Shown here one piece after another: positions 24,744-32,824 of a stretch of 42,891 nt of DNA. Each line of letters starts with the position of its first letter. The stretch's first letter is position 1. The notes under the pieces are model-generated. The model had not been told where the DNA came from. It worked only from the letters and a program-made list of their open reading frames with translations, and searched no databases. Origin of the DNA: Thalassococcus_A lentus (lineage in GTDB: Bacteria; Pseudomonadota; Alphaproteobacteria; Rhodobacterales; Rhodobacteraceae). The translations under genes and the position numbers were made by a program. The stretch spans positions 1 through 42,891 of the forward strand of contig NZ_JAQIOY010000013.1 in the NCBI RefSeq assembly GCF_028023555.1, written 5' to 3'.

Positions 24744-24811
24744 GCCATGCTCTAATTAGAAACCTACGGATGCGCTGCATCCAACATCAAAAGACCATTC
24801 GGAGAGATGCA

Positions 24812-25975
24812 ATGAAAGACACAACCAATCTGGACGAATTTGAAGTGGGCTATGACATTCCGGCACTGCCCGGCATGGACGAAGCCGATGTTCAGACACC
24901 GTGCCTCGTGCTGGATCTGGATGCACTTGAACGGAACGTGAAAAAGATGGGCGACTATGCCAAAGCCCACGGTATGCGCCACCGCGTACACGGCAAAATG
25001 CACAAGTCAGTCGATGTTGCAAAACTGCAGGTCGAATTGGGCGGCGCCTGCGGTGTCTGCTGTCAAAAGGTGTCCGAAGCCGAAGTATTTGCCCGTGGTG
25101 GCATCAAGGATGTTCTGGTGTCGAACCAGGTTCGCGAACCCGCCAAAATCGACAGGCTGGCGCGGATGCCAAAGCTGGGTGCGCGCACGATCTGCTGCGT
25201 GGATGACATTGAGAACATTGCGGATCTGTCTCAGGCCGCCCAACGCCATGGCACACAAATCGAATGTCTCGTCGAGATTGATTGCGGTGCGGGGCGCTGC
25301 GGCGTGACAACGACGCCCGCGGTTATCGAGATTGCCAAAGCCGTTGATGCCGCCGAAGGACTGAAGTTCGCAGGCATTCAGGCCTATCAGGGCGCGATGC
25401 AGCATATGGACAGCTATGAAGACCGCAAATCCAAGGTCGACGTCGCCATTGCCATGGTCCGTGACGCAGTGGACGGCTTGAAAGCCGAAGGACTGGACTG
25501 CGACATCGTTGGTGGCGGCGGAACAGGATCCTACTATTTCGAAAGCAATTCAGGTGTTTACAATGAATTGCAGTGTGGGTCTTACGCATTCATGGATGCC
25601 GACTATGGCCGCATTCTCGACAAGGATGGCAAACGCATTGACCAAGGCGAATGGGAAAACGCTTTGTTCATTCTGACATCCGTCATGAGCCACGCCAAAG
25701 CCGACAAGGCGATTGTCGATGCTGGCCTCAAGGCGCAATCGATCGATAGCGGTCTGCCGACCGTCTTTGGCCGCGATGATGTGGCCTACGTCAAATGCTC
25801 GGACGAACATGGCGTGGTCGCGGACGCAGATGCTGTGCTGAAGGTGAATGACAAGCTGCGCCTCGTGCCCGGTCACTGCGATCCAACCTGCAACGTGCAC
25901 GATTGGTATGTCGGCCTGCGCAACGGCAAGGTTGAAAGCCTGTGGCCCGTCTCGGCACGCGGCAAGGCCTACTGA
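24812..25975 (+). CDS. bhcC: beta-Hydroxyaspartate aldolase (BhcC)
   Basis: A 387-residue fold type III PLP enzyme of the D-threonine aldolase/DSD1 family. The PLP lysine is K62 in HGKMHKS, the TP-CLVLDLD start of the barrel is at about 29-37, and the late metal motif GHCDPTCN supplies the divalent-cation ligands. BhcC joins glycine and glyoxylate to (2R,3S)-beta-hydroxyaspartate. ATG 24812 is preceded by GGAGAG; the frame upstream (24770) lacks a better site. It follows bhcB by 149 bp. Confidence 0.94.
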   Translation: MKDTTNLDEFEVGYDIPALPGMDEADVQTPCLVLDLDALERNVKKMGDYAKAHGMRHRVHGKMHKSVDVAKLQVELGGACGVCCQKVSEAEVFARGGIKDVLVSNQVREPAKIDRLARMPKLGARTICCVDDIENIADLSQAAQRHGTQIECLVEIDCGAGRCGVTTTPAVIEIAKAVDAAEGLKFAGIQAYQGAMQHMDSYEDRKSKVDVAIAMVRDAVDGLKAEGLDCDIVGGGGTGSYYFESNSGVYNELQCGSYAFMDADYGRILDKDGKRIDQGEWENALFILTSVMSHAKADKAIVDAGLKAQSIDSGLPTVFGRDDVAYVKCSDEHGVVADADAVLKVNDKLRLVPGHCDPTCNVHDWYVGLRNGKVESLWPVSARGKAY

Positions 25976-26087
25976 CCCGATCTGGCTCCGCACTGCGGTG
26001 CGGGGCCGAACGCCGCCCTCAAGGCCGGCGCAATCCGCCAAACAACGCAATGCACTCAGGGGTTCTTGCCCCGGAAAAGGATAAGTT

Positions 26088-27089
26088 ATGGCCGACGGAG
26101 CCCCCAAACTCGAAGCGAACCTGGTCACAATCGTACCAGAGGCCGAAATCGCCGGCCTGATGACGCCACAAGATGCCTATGACGCCGTCGAGGCAACTTT
26201 TGCAGCCATGAACAGCGGTGCGGCCTATAATTTCCCGGTGATCCGGGAGGCAATCGGTCACGCCGACGCGCTGTACGGTTTCAAATCCGGCTTTGATAAG
26301 GACGGGCTATCACTGGGGCTCAAGTCGGGCGGATATTGGCCCGGAAACGAAAACCGCGGACTGACCAATCATCAGTCCACCGTTGTCCTGTTCGATGCCG
26401 ACACCGGCCGGGTCAAGGCGCTGGTCGGCGGCAATCTTCTAACAGCGCTCAGGACTGCTGCGGCGTCGGCTGTTTCCATCAATCACCTCGCCCGCAAGGA
26501 CGCGAAAGTGCTTGGCATGATCGGCGCGGGCCATCAGTCCGCGTTTCAAATGCGCGCAGCAGCAACCCAACGCGATTTCGAAAAGGTCGTTGGCTGGAAC
26601 TTCCACCCGGAAATGATTGGCCGTCTGGAAGAAACCGCCCGTGATCTGGGGCTCCCGTTCGAGCAGGTGTCGCTTGAGGAATTGGGAGCCCAATCTGATG
26701 TCATCATCTCGATCACTTCGTCACATCAGGCCGGGCTTATGGCAGATTGGGCAAAACCCGGCACACATATTGCCTGCATGGGTACGGACACCAAGGGCAA
26801 GCAAGAGGTCGACCCGGCCCTTTTGGCCAAGGCCACGGTCTTTACCGATGAAATTGCGCAAAGCATCACTATCGGCGAAGCGCAGCACGCCATTGCTTCG
26901 GGTTTGATCAATGAAACCGACATCACTGAGATTGGCGCAGTCATCAATGGTGCGCATCCCGGCAGGCAAAATGATCAGGAAATCACGCTCTTTGATGGTA
27001 CCGGCGTGGGTCTTCAGGACCTTGCCGTTGCGTCAAAAGTGGTGGAGCTCGCCCTCGAACGCGGGGTTGCAACTCAGGTGAATTTCTAG
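26088..27089 (+). CDS. bhcD: Iminosuccinate reductase (BhcD)
   Basis: A 333-residue protein of the ornithine cyclodeaminase/mu-crystallin family. The Rossmann loop is GMIGAGHQS at about 143-151. The catalytic-region motifs VGGNLLTALRTAAASAVS (113-130) and DEIAQSITIGEAQHA (late) are typical. BhcD reduces iminosuccinate to L-aspartate with NADH, the last step of the cycle. GGAAAAGGA precedes ATG 26088. The gap to bhcC is 112 bp, so it is the last gene of the operon. Confidence 0.94.
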   Translation: MADGAPKLEANLVTIVPEAEIAGLMTPQDAYDAVEATFAAMNSGAAYNFPVIREAIGHADALYGFKSGFDKDGLSLGLKSGGYWPGNENRGLTNHQSTVVLFDADTGRVKALVGGNLLTALRTAAASAVSINHLARKDAKVLGMIGAGHQSAFQMRAAATQRDFEKVVGWNFHPEMIGRLEETARDLGLPFEQVSLEELGAQSDVIISITSSHQAGLMADWAKPGTHIACMGTDTKGKQEVDPALLAKATVFTDEIAQSITIGEAQHAIASGLINETDITEIGAVINGAHPGRQNDQEITLFDGTGVGLQDLAVASKVVELALERGVATQVNF

Positions 27090-27124
27090 GCTTTCTCCCA
27101 CAGATTGATAGAAAGCAATCTTTT
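27090..27124 (+). terminator. Weak hairpin after bhcD
   Basis: A 7-bp stem (GCTTTCT at 27090-27096 with AGAAAGC at 27110-27116) with a 13-nt loop and four T at 27121-27124. It starts one base after the bhcD stop codon. The stem is short and AT-rich, so it may terminate only in part. Confidence 0.35.
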
Positions 27125-27224
27125 CACCTGCTAATGCTCGCCACGCTTGCGCCTCTAAATGCACACATTCTTCGTCCAGTGGTTGTTAACCAAGATTAAC
27201 AATGGCTGGACGGAGAGTGAAAAA

Positions 27225-27695
27225 ATGAGCGAACGGATCGTAGGTCTTTACATCTTCCTGCTGCGAACAGTCGGTGCATATGCCGCCGCGTTTTCAGTTC
27301 TGTTCTTTGCGACTCTGAACACACAGAACGCGTCAGGTATTGATCTGATCCTTCCGGTCCTTGGCAATTTGCTGGCGCTTGCCATTGCGATCGCGATTGC
27401 GATCCCGCCCATCAAGGCAGAGCGCCTCACCCCCAAAGCCCGGGAGGGCGAATTTTTCAGCCTGATTGTTCCCTTAGCCGCGCTGCCATTTCTCATGGTC
27501 TTGCCAAGCTGGACAGCCGTTGCCGGTCTCGGTCTCGGCACGGAACTCACGCGGAACATGGCGATCCTGTCGTCCGCTCCAACACTTCTTCTGGCCGGTC
27601 TGGCTTGGGTTATCGCCTTTGCGCTTCATATGCGCGCAAAGGCCAAGGCCGGCGTCTCAGGTCAGCCAGACACGACCGCGCTGGCTGCCGGATAA
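27225..27695 (+). CDS. Hypothetical membrane protein
   Basis: A 156-residue protein with about four hydrophobic segments (near 8-28, 38-60, 77-98 and 110-135) and a basic, polar C-terminus (MRAKAKAGVSGQPDTT). ATG 27225 follows CGGAGAG and is preferred over the upstream ATG. No family is recognised. It follows bhcD by 135 bp, including a weak hairpin, so co-expression with the cycle is uncertain. It ends convergent with the BKACE gene. Confidence 0.68.
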   Translation: MSERIVGLYIFLLRTVGAYAAAFSVLFFATLNTQNASGIDLILPVLGNLLALAIAIAIAIPPIKAERLTPKAREGEFFSLIVPLAALPFLMVLPSWTAVAGLGLGTELTRNMAILSSAPTLLLAGLAWVIAFALHMRAKAKAGVSGQPDTTALAAG

Positions 27696-27712
27696 CGCCG
27701 GCACCCCGGCCA

Positions 27713-28627
27713 TCAGGCACCGCGTGGCGCCCGTTTGACCAACCCCAGCTTTTCGCGCACGGCCTGAGGCCCGACGACCTTGGCCCCCATGCCCTCAATC
27801 ACGCCCACTGCACGCTCCACAAGTTGCGCATTGGTTGCCAGAACGCCTTTGTCCAGCCAAAGATTGTCTTCCAGGCCAACCCGCACGTTGCCCCCGGCCA
27901 AAATGGCCGCCGCAACATAGGCCATTTGATTGCGGCCCAGCGCAAAGGCCGAAAAGGTCCAATCGTCTGGCACATTGTTGACCATGGCCATGAAGGTATT
28001 CAGATCATCCGGTGCGCCCCAGGGCACCCCCATGCAAAGCTGCACAAGAGCGGGCCCTTCCAGAATGCCTTCGCGAACCAGTTCCTTGGCAAACCACAAA
28101 TGACCGGTATCAAAAGCCTCGATCTCGGGCTTCACGCCCATCTCGGTCATCATTGCCCCCATGGCCCGCAACATGCCCGGCGTATTGGTCATGACATAGT
28201 CCGCCTCAGCGAAATTCATGGTTCCGCAATCCAGTGTGCAAATCTCCGGCAGACATTCCGCAATATGAGCAACCCGTTCTTCGGCGCCAATCATGTCAGT
28301 GCCTGCCTGTACCGGCAAAGGCTTAGAGGTCGGGCCAAAAACAATGTCGCCGCCCATGCCAGCCGTCAGGTTCAAAACCACGTCCACATCCGCATCACGA
28401 ATGCGATCCGTGACCTCGCGATAATAGGCCAGATCCCGCGATGGCGTGCCACTCTCAGGGTCACGAACATGGCAGTGCACGACGGCAGCACCGGCCTTGG
28501 CAGCTGCGATCGCACTGTCGGCAATCTGCTTGGGGCTTCGTGGCACATGCGGGCTGCGATCCTGCGTGCCACCAGACCCTGTCACAGCACAGGTGATGAA
28601 AACCTCACGGTTCATGGTCAAAGGCAT
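27713..28627 (-). CDS. BKACE (DUF849) beta-keto acid cleavage enzyme
   Basis: A 304-residue DUF849 protein. The family converts a beta-keto acid plus acetyl-CoA into acetoacetate and a CoA ester, using a zinc ion. Metal motif VHCHVRDPESG (about 50-60) and the acidic region LTAGMGGD are present. One characterised group cleaves dehydrocarnitine to betainyl-CoA. The position beside a CaiD-like gene makes that substrate a good guess, but residues that set substrate class were not checked. ATG 28627 has GAAGGAC before it; an internal ATG 12 bp later is less likely. Confidence 0.88.
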   Translation of the reverse strand: MPLTMNREVFITCAVTGSGGTQDRSPHVPRSPKQIADSAIAAAKAGAAVVHCHVRDPESGTPSRDLAYYREVTDRIRDADVDVVLNLTAGMGGDIVFGPTSKPLPVQAGTDMIGAEERVAHIAECLPEICTLDCGTMNFAEADYVMTNTPGMLRAMGAMMTEMGVKPEIEAFDTGHLWFAKELVREGILEGPALVQLCMGVPWGAPDDLNTFMAMVNNVPDDWTFSAFALGRNQMAYVAAAILAGGNVRVGLEDNLWLDKGVLATNAQLVERAVGVIEGMGAKVVGPQAVREKLGLVKRAPRGA

Positions 28628-28637
28628 GACATTGGTC

Positions 28638-28656
28638 CTTCTTCTTTTTCAAAATA
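28638..28656. repeat. Short T-rich extragenic motif, copy 1
   Basis: A run reading CTTCTTCTTTTTCAAAATAC lies just before the BKACE start on the plus strand. A near-identical copy (CTTCTTCTTTTTTCAAATAC) lies at 42820-42839. On the minus strand it reads GTATTTTGAAAAAGAAG and is joined to the BKACE ribosome binding site. Runs of this sort are common between genes in Rhodobacteraceae, from memory. Confidence 0.45.
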
Positions 28657-28728
28657 CGCATTGATCGGGCAGCCAAAACAGACGCCGCAAGTTTCACCGC
28701 GCCAGTATGGGACGGTGGGCGGGGCGAC

Positions 28729-28742
28729 GTGAGCCTGCTCAC
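28729..28742. repeat. Perfect palindrome between caiD-like and BKACE genes
   Basis: GTGAGC-CT-GCTCAC, a perfect 6-bp inverted repeat in the 130-bp gap, 16 bp downstream of the stop of the caiD-like gene in its reading direction. It could be a hairpin that separates the mRNA levels of the two genes, or a small operator. Confidence 0.4.
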
Positions 28743-28757
28743 AAGCGCCGGACACCG

Positions 28758-29543
28758 TCAACGCCCCTTCCAGACAGGGTCGCGCTTTTCGGCAAAAGCC
28801 CGGGCGCCTTCCAGTTGATCCTCGGACCTGTAGAGCCGCTCCACAGTTTCAAACTGACTCTTGGTAATTCGGTTCAGCGCGTCCTGGAACTTCATATCTT
28901 CCGCTTCGCGCACCACTTCCTTGATCGCCGCAAAAACCAACGGCGGACCCGAGGCCAATTCATCTGCCAATTGCCGGGCCTGCGTCATCAGCTCATCCGC
29001 CGACAGCACCCGGTTGACCAGCCCCCAACGCGCCGCTTCCTGCGCGTCCAACCAGCGACCGGTCAACAGCATCTCCATGGCAATGTGATAGGGAATTCGT
29101 TTTGGCAGCTTGATACTTGCCGCGTCCGCAACGGTGCCCGAACGGATTTCGGGCAGTGCAAAACTGGCATGCTCTGCCGCCAGCAGAATGTCCCCGGACA
29201 GGGCCAATTCCAATCCGCCGCCGCAGCAAATTCCATTGATGGCCATGATCACGGGCTTGTTCAGTCCGCGCAACTCCTGCAATCCACCGAAACCGCCAAC
29301 ACCATAGTCCCCATCGACTGCGTCGCCCTCTGCCGCCGCTTTCAGATCCCAGCCCGGACAAAAGAACTTTTCACCAGCCCCGGTGACAATCGCCACACGC
29401 AGCTCCGGGTCATCCCGAAATTCGGTAAAGATCTCGCCCATGATCCGGCTTGTGGCCAGATCGATCGCGTTGGCCTTGCCTCGTGCCAAAGTCACCTCAA
29501 GCACGGCGCCGCGGCGTTCCGTCAGGATCGCATTCTCACTCAT
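28758..29543 (-). CDS. caiD: CaiD-like carnitinyl-CoA dehydratase / enoyl-CoA hydratase
   Basis: A 261-residue crotonase-family protein with extensive recalled identity to Escherichia coli CaiD: KANAID, FRDDPELRVAI, TGAGEKFF, GWDLKAAAEG and the terminal FAEKRDPVWKGR. The two glutamates needed for hydration are present at 112 (GGGLELAL) and 132 (ALPE), equal to CaiD 111 and 131. CaiD hydrates crotonobetainyl-CoA to carnitinyl-CoA. The start at 29543 overlaps the stop of the upstream synthetase by 8 bp. A general enoyl-CoA hydratase role for another betaine remains possible. Confidence 0.85.
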   Translation of the reverse strand: MSENAILTERRGAVLEVTLARGKANAIDLATSRIMGEIFTEFRDDPELRVAIVTGAGEKFFCPGWDLKAAAEGDAVDGDYGVGGFGGLQELRGLNKPVIMAINGICCGGGLELALSGDILLAAEHASFALPEIRSGTVADAASIKLPKRIPYHIAMEMLLTGRWLDAQEAARWGLVNRVLSADELMTQARQLADELASGPPLVFAAIKEVVREAEDMKFQDALNRITKSQFETVERLYRSEDQLEGARAFAEKRDPVWKGR

Positions 29544-31581
29544 TTTCTTCCTCCAGTCGGATCAACGCGTCCACGGCCACGGCCTTGTCCGCAAAGCACA
29601 GCAACGGGTTGATCTCTATCTCCTGAACCGCGCCGGAACGGGTTAGCACATAGTCCTGCACACAAAGCACTGCATCAGCAATGGCGCCCGTATCAACAGC
29701 CTCCGCGCCACGATAGCCCCGCAGGATCGGGGCCATGCGCAAACGGTCCAACACCTCCAAAACATCCTGCCGCGAAACCGGCAGCAAACGGTGTTCAACA
29801 TCTGACAGTATTTCCGTCAGAACCCCGCCTGCTCCAATGGTCAAAACGAAGCCATGCGCCGGATCACGTTGCACCCCGATCAGCAATTCAGCCAAGGCGC
29901 CGGGCATCATCTGCTCGAGCCAAAGGGTCTCAGACCCGATCTGATGGGCCGCCTCTGTGACCTCTGAGGGACTAGCCAGCCCCAGCCAAACACCGCCGTG
30001 GCCGGTTTTATGCGCCTGCCCCATGGCTTTCAACGCAACCGGAAACCCTATCTCCTGCGCGGCCTCTGCGGCCTCGCATACAGGAACAGCGCGCCCGATC
30101 GGACAAGGCAATCCATGTGCCGACAATGCGACCTTGGCTTCATCCTCAAACAGAACCCGCTCAGTGACACCGTTTTCCGGATTTTCAGGCATCAGAATGC
30201 GACCGCCCGGGGCGGACAGCACAGAGGCCGCAGCCGCGATGGCTTCGAGACTGTCGCCGATGCCGCACAGCGGAATCATGCCTGCTTCCATGATCTGCTC
30301 TGCGCGCGCCTCGGGCATCGTGTCGGGAATGCTGGACAGAATGGCCAAAGGTGTTTTCGATTGCCCCGCAGCACCTGCTGCAGCGCGCAACGCGACATCC
30401 CAATCCGAGGTTTCACACCGATCCGGACGCGGAAAATCGAGCACGAGCAATCCGATACCCAGATCGTCCCGGTCCAGCATCGCCTTGTAGCACGCCTGCA
30501 TCGCGCCTTCGTCTGCCCAGATATACGTGTGGTAATCCAACGGGTTGGCCAAAGCGACCTTTGGGCCCAGCGCCTTGGACAGCCCCTTGTGCTGCCGGTC
30601 AGTCAAGGCCGGAAACTGTACATCCGTGCCCAGCGCGCTGTCGGCAATCAAACTGGCCTCACCCCCTGAGCAGGACATCGAGACCGCTTTGCTGCTGCGC
30701 AAAGGGCCCGTGCAATGCAAAATCTTCAAGGTCTCCAGAAAACCACCAAGAGAGCGGGCGCGCGCGATCCCCAACCGATCCAGAAAGGCCTGTGCGCCCG
30801 CATCCGATCCCGCCAGAGACGCCGTATGTGAAATCGCGGCGGCGCTGGCCTGCTCGGATGCCCCAAGCTTCATGGCTACAATGGGTTTACCCAAAACATG
30901 CGCCTTGTTCGCAAGCGCTTCAAAGGCGCGAATATCGCTGAACCCCTCAACGTAGAGGCCCAAAGCCGTGATCCTCGGATCATCCAGCAGCGCCATTCCA
31001 AGCGCAGCCAGATCCACCTGCGCCTGATTGCCGACTGTTCCCAAAAAGCCAATCGGCAGCCCGCGCCGCTGCATCGTCAGATTAAGCGCGACATTAGAGC
31101 TTTGCGCGAGGATGCCCACGCCCCGCTCCACGGGTTGCAGACCATGGATATCCGGCCAGAGCGATGCGCTGTCCAACGCATTGATGAACCCATAGCAATT
31201 GGGGCCAAGGATTGGCATGTCCCCGGCGGCTTTCAAAAGCGCTTGTTGAAGGTCCGCGCCATCAGCCAGCTCTCCGGCTGCCTCACGAAACCCTGACGCG
31301 AAGCAGACCGCCCCGCCCGCACCACGGCTGGACAATTGTTCAACAACGCCAACTGTTGCTTCACGGTTGACCCCGATAAAACAAGCGTCCGGTGCCTCGG
31401 GCAGATCGTCAAGCGAAGGAAAGGCGGACAAGCCGCCAACAGTTGGCCGTTTTGGGTGAACCGGCCAGATTGGCCCGTCGAAGCCAAATGCAGTGCATTG
31501 CTCGATCACATTGCGGCACCATGCGCCGCCGCCCACCACGGCGATTGAACGCGGTTGCAGCAGCCGTTCGAACCGCGTCAT
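29536..31581 (-). CDS. NDP-forming acyl-CoA synthetase
   Basis: A 681-residue single-chain ADP-forming acyl-CoA synthetase. It has a CoA-binding domain at about 1-130 (LLQPRSIAVVGGG; GPNCYGFINA), a succinyl-CoA ligase-like domain at about 140-420 (SHTASLAGSD holds the likely phospho-histidine), and an ATP-grasp domain at about 460-680 (GFPVALKAMG; ending QEIEINPLL). It activates an acid with ATP and CoA, here probably the betaine acid. ATG 31581 starts 1 bp after the dehydrogenase stop, so translation is coupled; the longer frame upstream is only read-through. Confidence 0.9.
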   Translation of the reverse strand: MTRFERLLQPRSIAVVGGGAWCRNVIEQCTAFGFDGPIWPVHPKRPTVGGLSAFPSLDDLPEAPDACFIGVNREATVGVVEQLSSRGAGGAVCFASGFREAAGELADGADLQQALLKAAGDMPILGPNCYGFINALDSASLWPDIHGLQPVERGVGILAQSSNVALNLTMQRRGLPIGFLGTVGNQAQVDLAALGMALLDDPRITALGLYVEGFSDIRAFEALANKAHVLGKPIVAMKLGASEQASAAAISHTASLAGSDAGAQAFLDRLGIARARSLGGFLETLKILHCTGPLRSSKAVSMSCSGGEASLIADSALGTDVQFPALTDRQHKGLSKALGPKVALANPLDYHTYIWADEGAMQACYKAMLDRDDLGIGLLVLDFPRPDRCETSDWDVALRAAAGAAGQSKTPLAILSSIPDTMPEARAEQIMEAGMIPLCGIGDSLEAIAAAASVLSAPGGRILMPENPENGVTERVLFEDEAKVALSAHGLPCPIGRAVPVCEAAEAAQEIGFPVALKAMGQAHKTGHGGVWLGLASPSEVTEAAHQIGSETLWLEQMMPGALAELLIGVQRDPAHGFVLTIGAGGVLTEILSDVEHRLLPVSRQDVLEVLDRLRMAPILRGYRGAEAVDTGAIADAVLCVQDYVLTRSGAVQEIEINPLLCFADKAVAVDALIRLEEENE

Positions 31582-31582
31582 G

Positions 31583-32743
31583 TCAGGCGCCCAGCGGCCG
31601 GAACAAATCGCGGCTGATAATATGACGCTGAATTTCCGACGTTCCGTCCCAGATGCGTTCAACGCGCGCGTCCCGCCAGAACCGTTCGATCGGGAAATCA
31701 TCCATGAGCCCCATACCCCCAAAAATCTGAAGGCTGGTGTCGGTGACCCGTGCAAGCATTTCCGATGCATAGAGTTTGGCGCTGGCAATCTCGCGGTTCG
31801 CAGGCAGGTTCTGATCCAATCGCCATGCACCGTTCAGCGTCAGAAGATCTGCGGCATCGATTTCTGTGATCATGTCTGCAATCTGGAAGGAAACCCCCTG
31901 AAACTTGGCAATCTGCTGGCCAAACTGCCGGCGTTCCGCCGCATATTCCAACGCCAGATCGAAGCAACGCCGTGCCCGCCCAACGCAGAACGCCGCGACG
32001 GTCAATCGGGTCGCGTAAAGCCATGTGTTCATGACCTCAAAACCGCCATCAACCTCGCCCAAAACCTGTGCATCTGACAGTCGGCAGTCATCGAATTCGA
32101 GAATGCAATTCTTGTATCCCTTGTGGCTGACCGAATTGTAGCCGTCCCGCACAGTGAAACCGGGATGACCCCGATCCACGAGGAAACAGGTGATCCGCTT
32201 TTTGGGGCCTTTGGGTGTCTCATCCACGCCCGTGGCGACGAAAACGATAAAGAAATCCGCATGATCGGCGCCGGAAATGAAATGCTTGGTGCCGTTCACA
32301 ACCCAATCACCGCCGTTTCTGGCGGCGGTACATGTCATTCCCCGCACATCCGAACCAGCCCCCGGCTCGGTCATGGCAAGCGCATCCATCCTTTCGCCCC
32401 GGACTGCGGGCAGCAGATAGCGATCCCGTTGATCGCCTTCGCAGGCCATCAGAATGTTCTGCGGACGACCAAAGAAATGCGTCAGCGCCATCGAACCGCG
32501 CCCCAGTTCACGCTCGACCAACGTGAAATCCAGATGGCTCAGACCTGCACCACCAACCTCTTCGGGGAAATTACAGGCCCAGAACCCCATTTCCTGCACT
32601 TTGGATTTGAGATGTTCGGCAAGCTCCTGAGGCACCTCGCCGGTGCGCTCTACCTCGGCTTCATGCGGATAGATTTCAGTCTCGACGAAACGCCGAACCG
32701 TTGAGACGATCATCTCTTGTTCTTCGCTCAACCCAAAATGCAT
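31583..32743 (-). CDS. Acyl-CoA dehydrogenase (CaiA-like)
   Basis: A 386-residue flavin acyl-CoA dehydrogenase: N-terminal helical part (about 1-115), FAD/substrate motif MTEPGAGSDV (about 127-136) and the C-terminal helical part with FGQQIAKFQGVSF and IFGGMGLMDD. It would oxidise an acyl-CoA such as gamma-butyrobetainyl-CoA to the enoyl form. The loop that usually carries the catalytic glutamate as YEGT reads WDGTSEIQ, so aspartate stands at that position; other family members show this too. ATG 32743 follows GGGAGGGTG. It is the first gene of the leftward operon. Confidence 0.88.
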   Translation of the reverse strand: MHFGLSEEQEMIVSTVRRFVETEIYPHEAEVERTGEVPQELAEHLKSKVQEMGFWACNFPEEVGGAGLSHLDFTLVERELGRGSMALTHFFGRPQNILMACEGDQRDRYLLPAVRGERMDALAMTEPGAGSDVRGMTCTAARNGGDWVVNGTKHFISGADHADFFIVFVATGVDETPKGPKKRITCFLVDRGHPGFTVRDGYNSVSHKGYKNCILEFDDCRLSDAQVLGEVDGGFEVMNTWLYATRLTVAAFCVGRARRCFDLALEYAAERRQFGQQIAKFQGVSFQIADMITEIDAADLLTLNGAWRLDQNLPANREIASAKLYASEMLARVTDTSLQIFGGMGLMDDFPIERFWRDARVERIWDGTSEIQRHIISRDLFRPLGA

Positions 32744-32781
32744 GACACCCTCCCCGCGTCCGTCTTTGCTGGATTGACTGA

Positions 32782-32793
32782 ACGCATATGCGT
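32782..32793. promoter_or_regulatory. Palindrome between the GlxA-type regulator and the catabolic operon
   Basis: The perfect 12-bp palindrome ACGCATATGCGT lies in the 81-bp divergent interval. It is inside a larger, off-centre inverted repeat CTTTGC (32764-32769) / GCAAAG (32797-32802). The place fits an operator that serves both promoters. Confidence 0.5.
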
Positions 32794-32824
32794 CAGGCAA
32801 AGTCGTGCAGGATTGGAGATTTTA

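Noticed and set aside
27605..28732. Plus-strand frame of 375 codons opposite the BKACE gene
   Set aside because: BKACE motifs are clear on the minus strand; this frame is His/Pro-rich antisense sequence.
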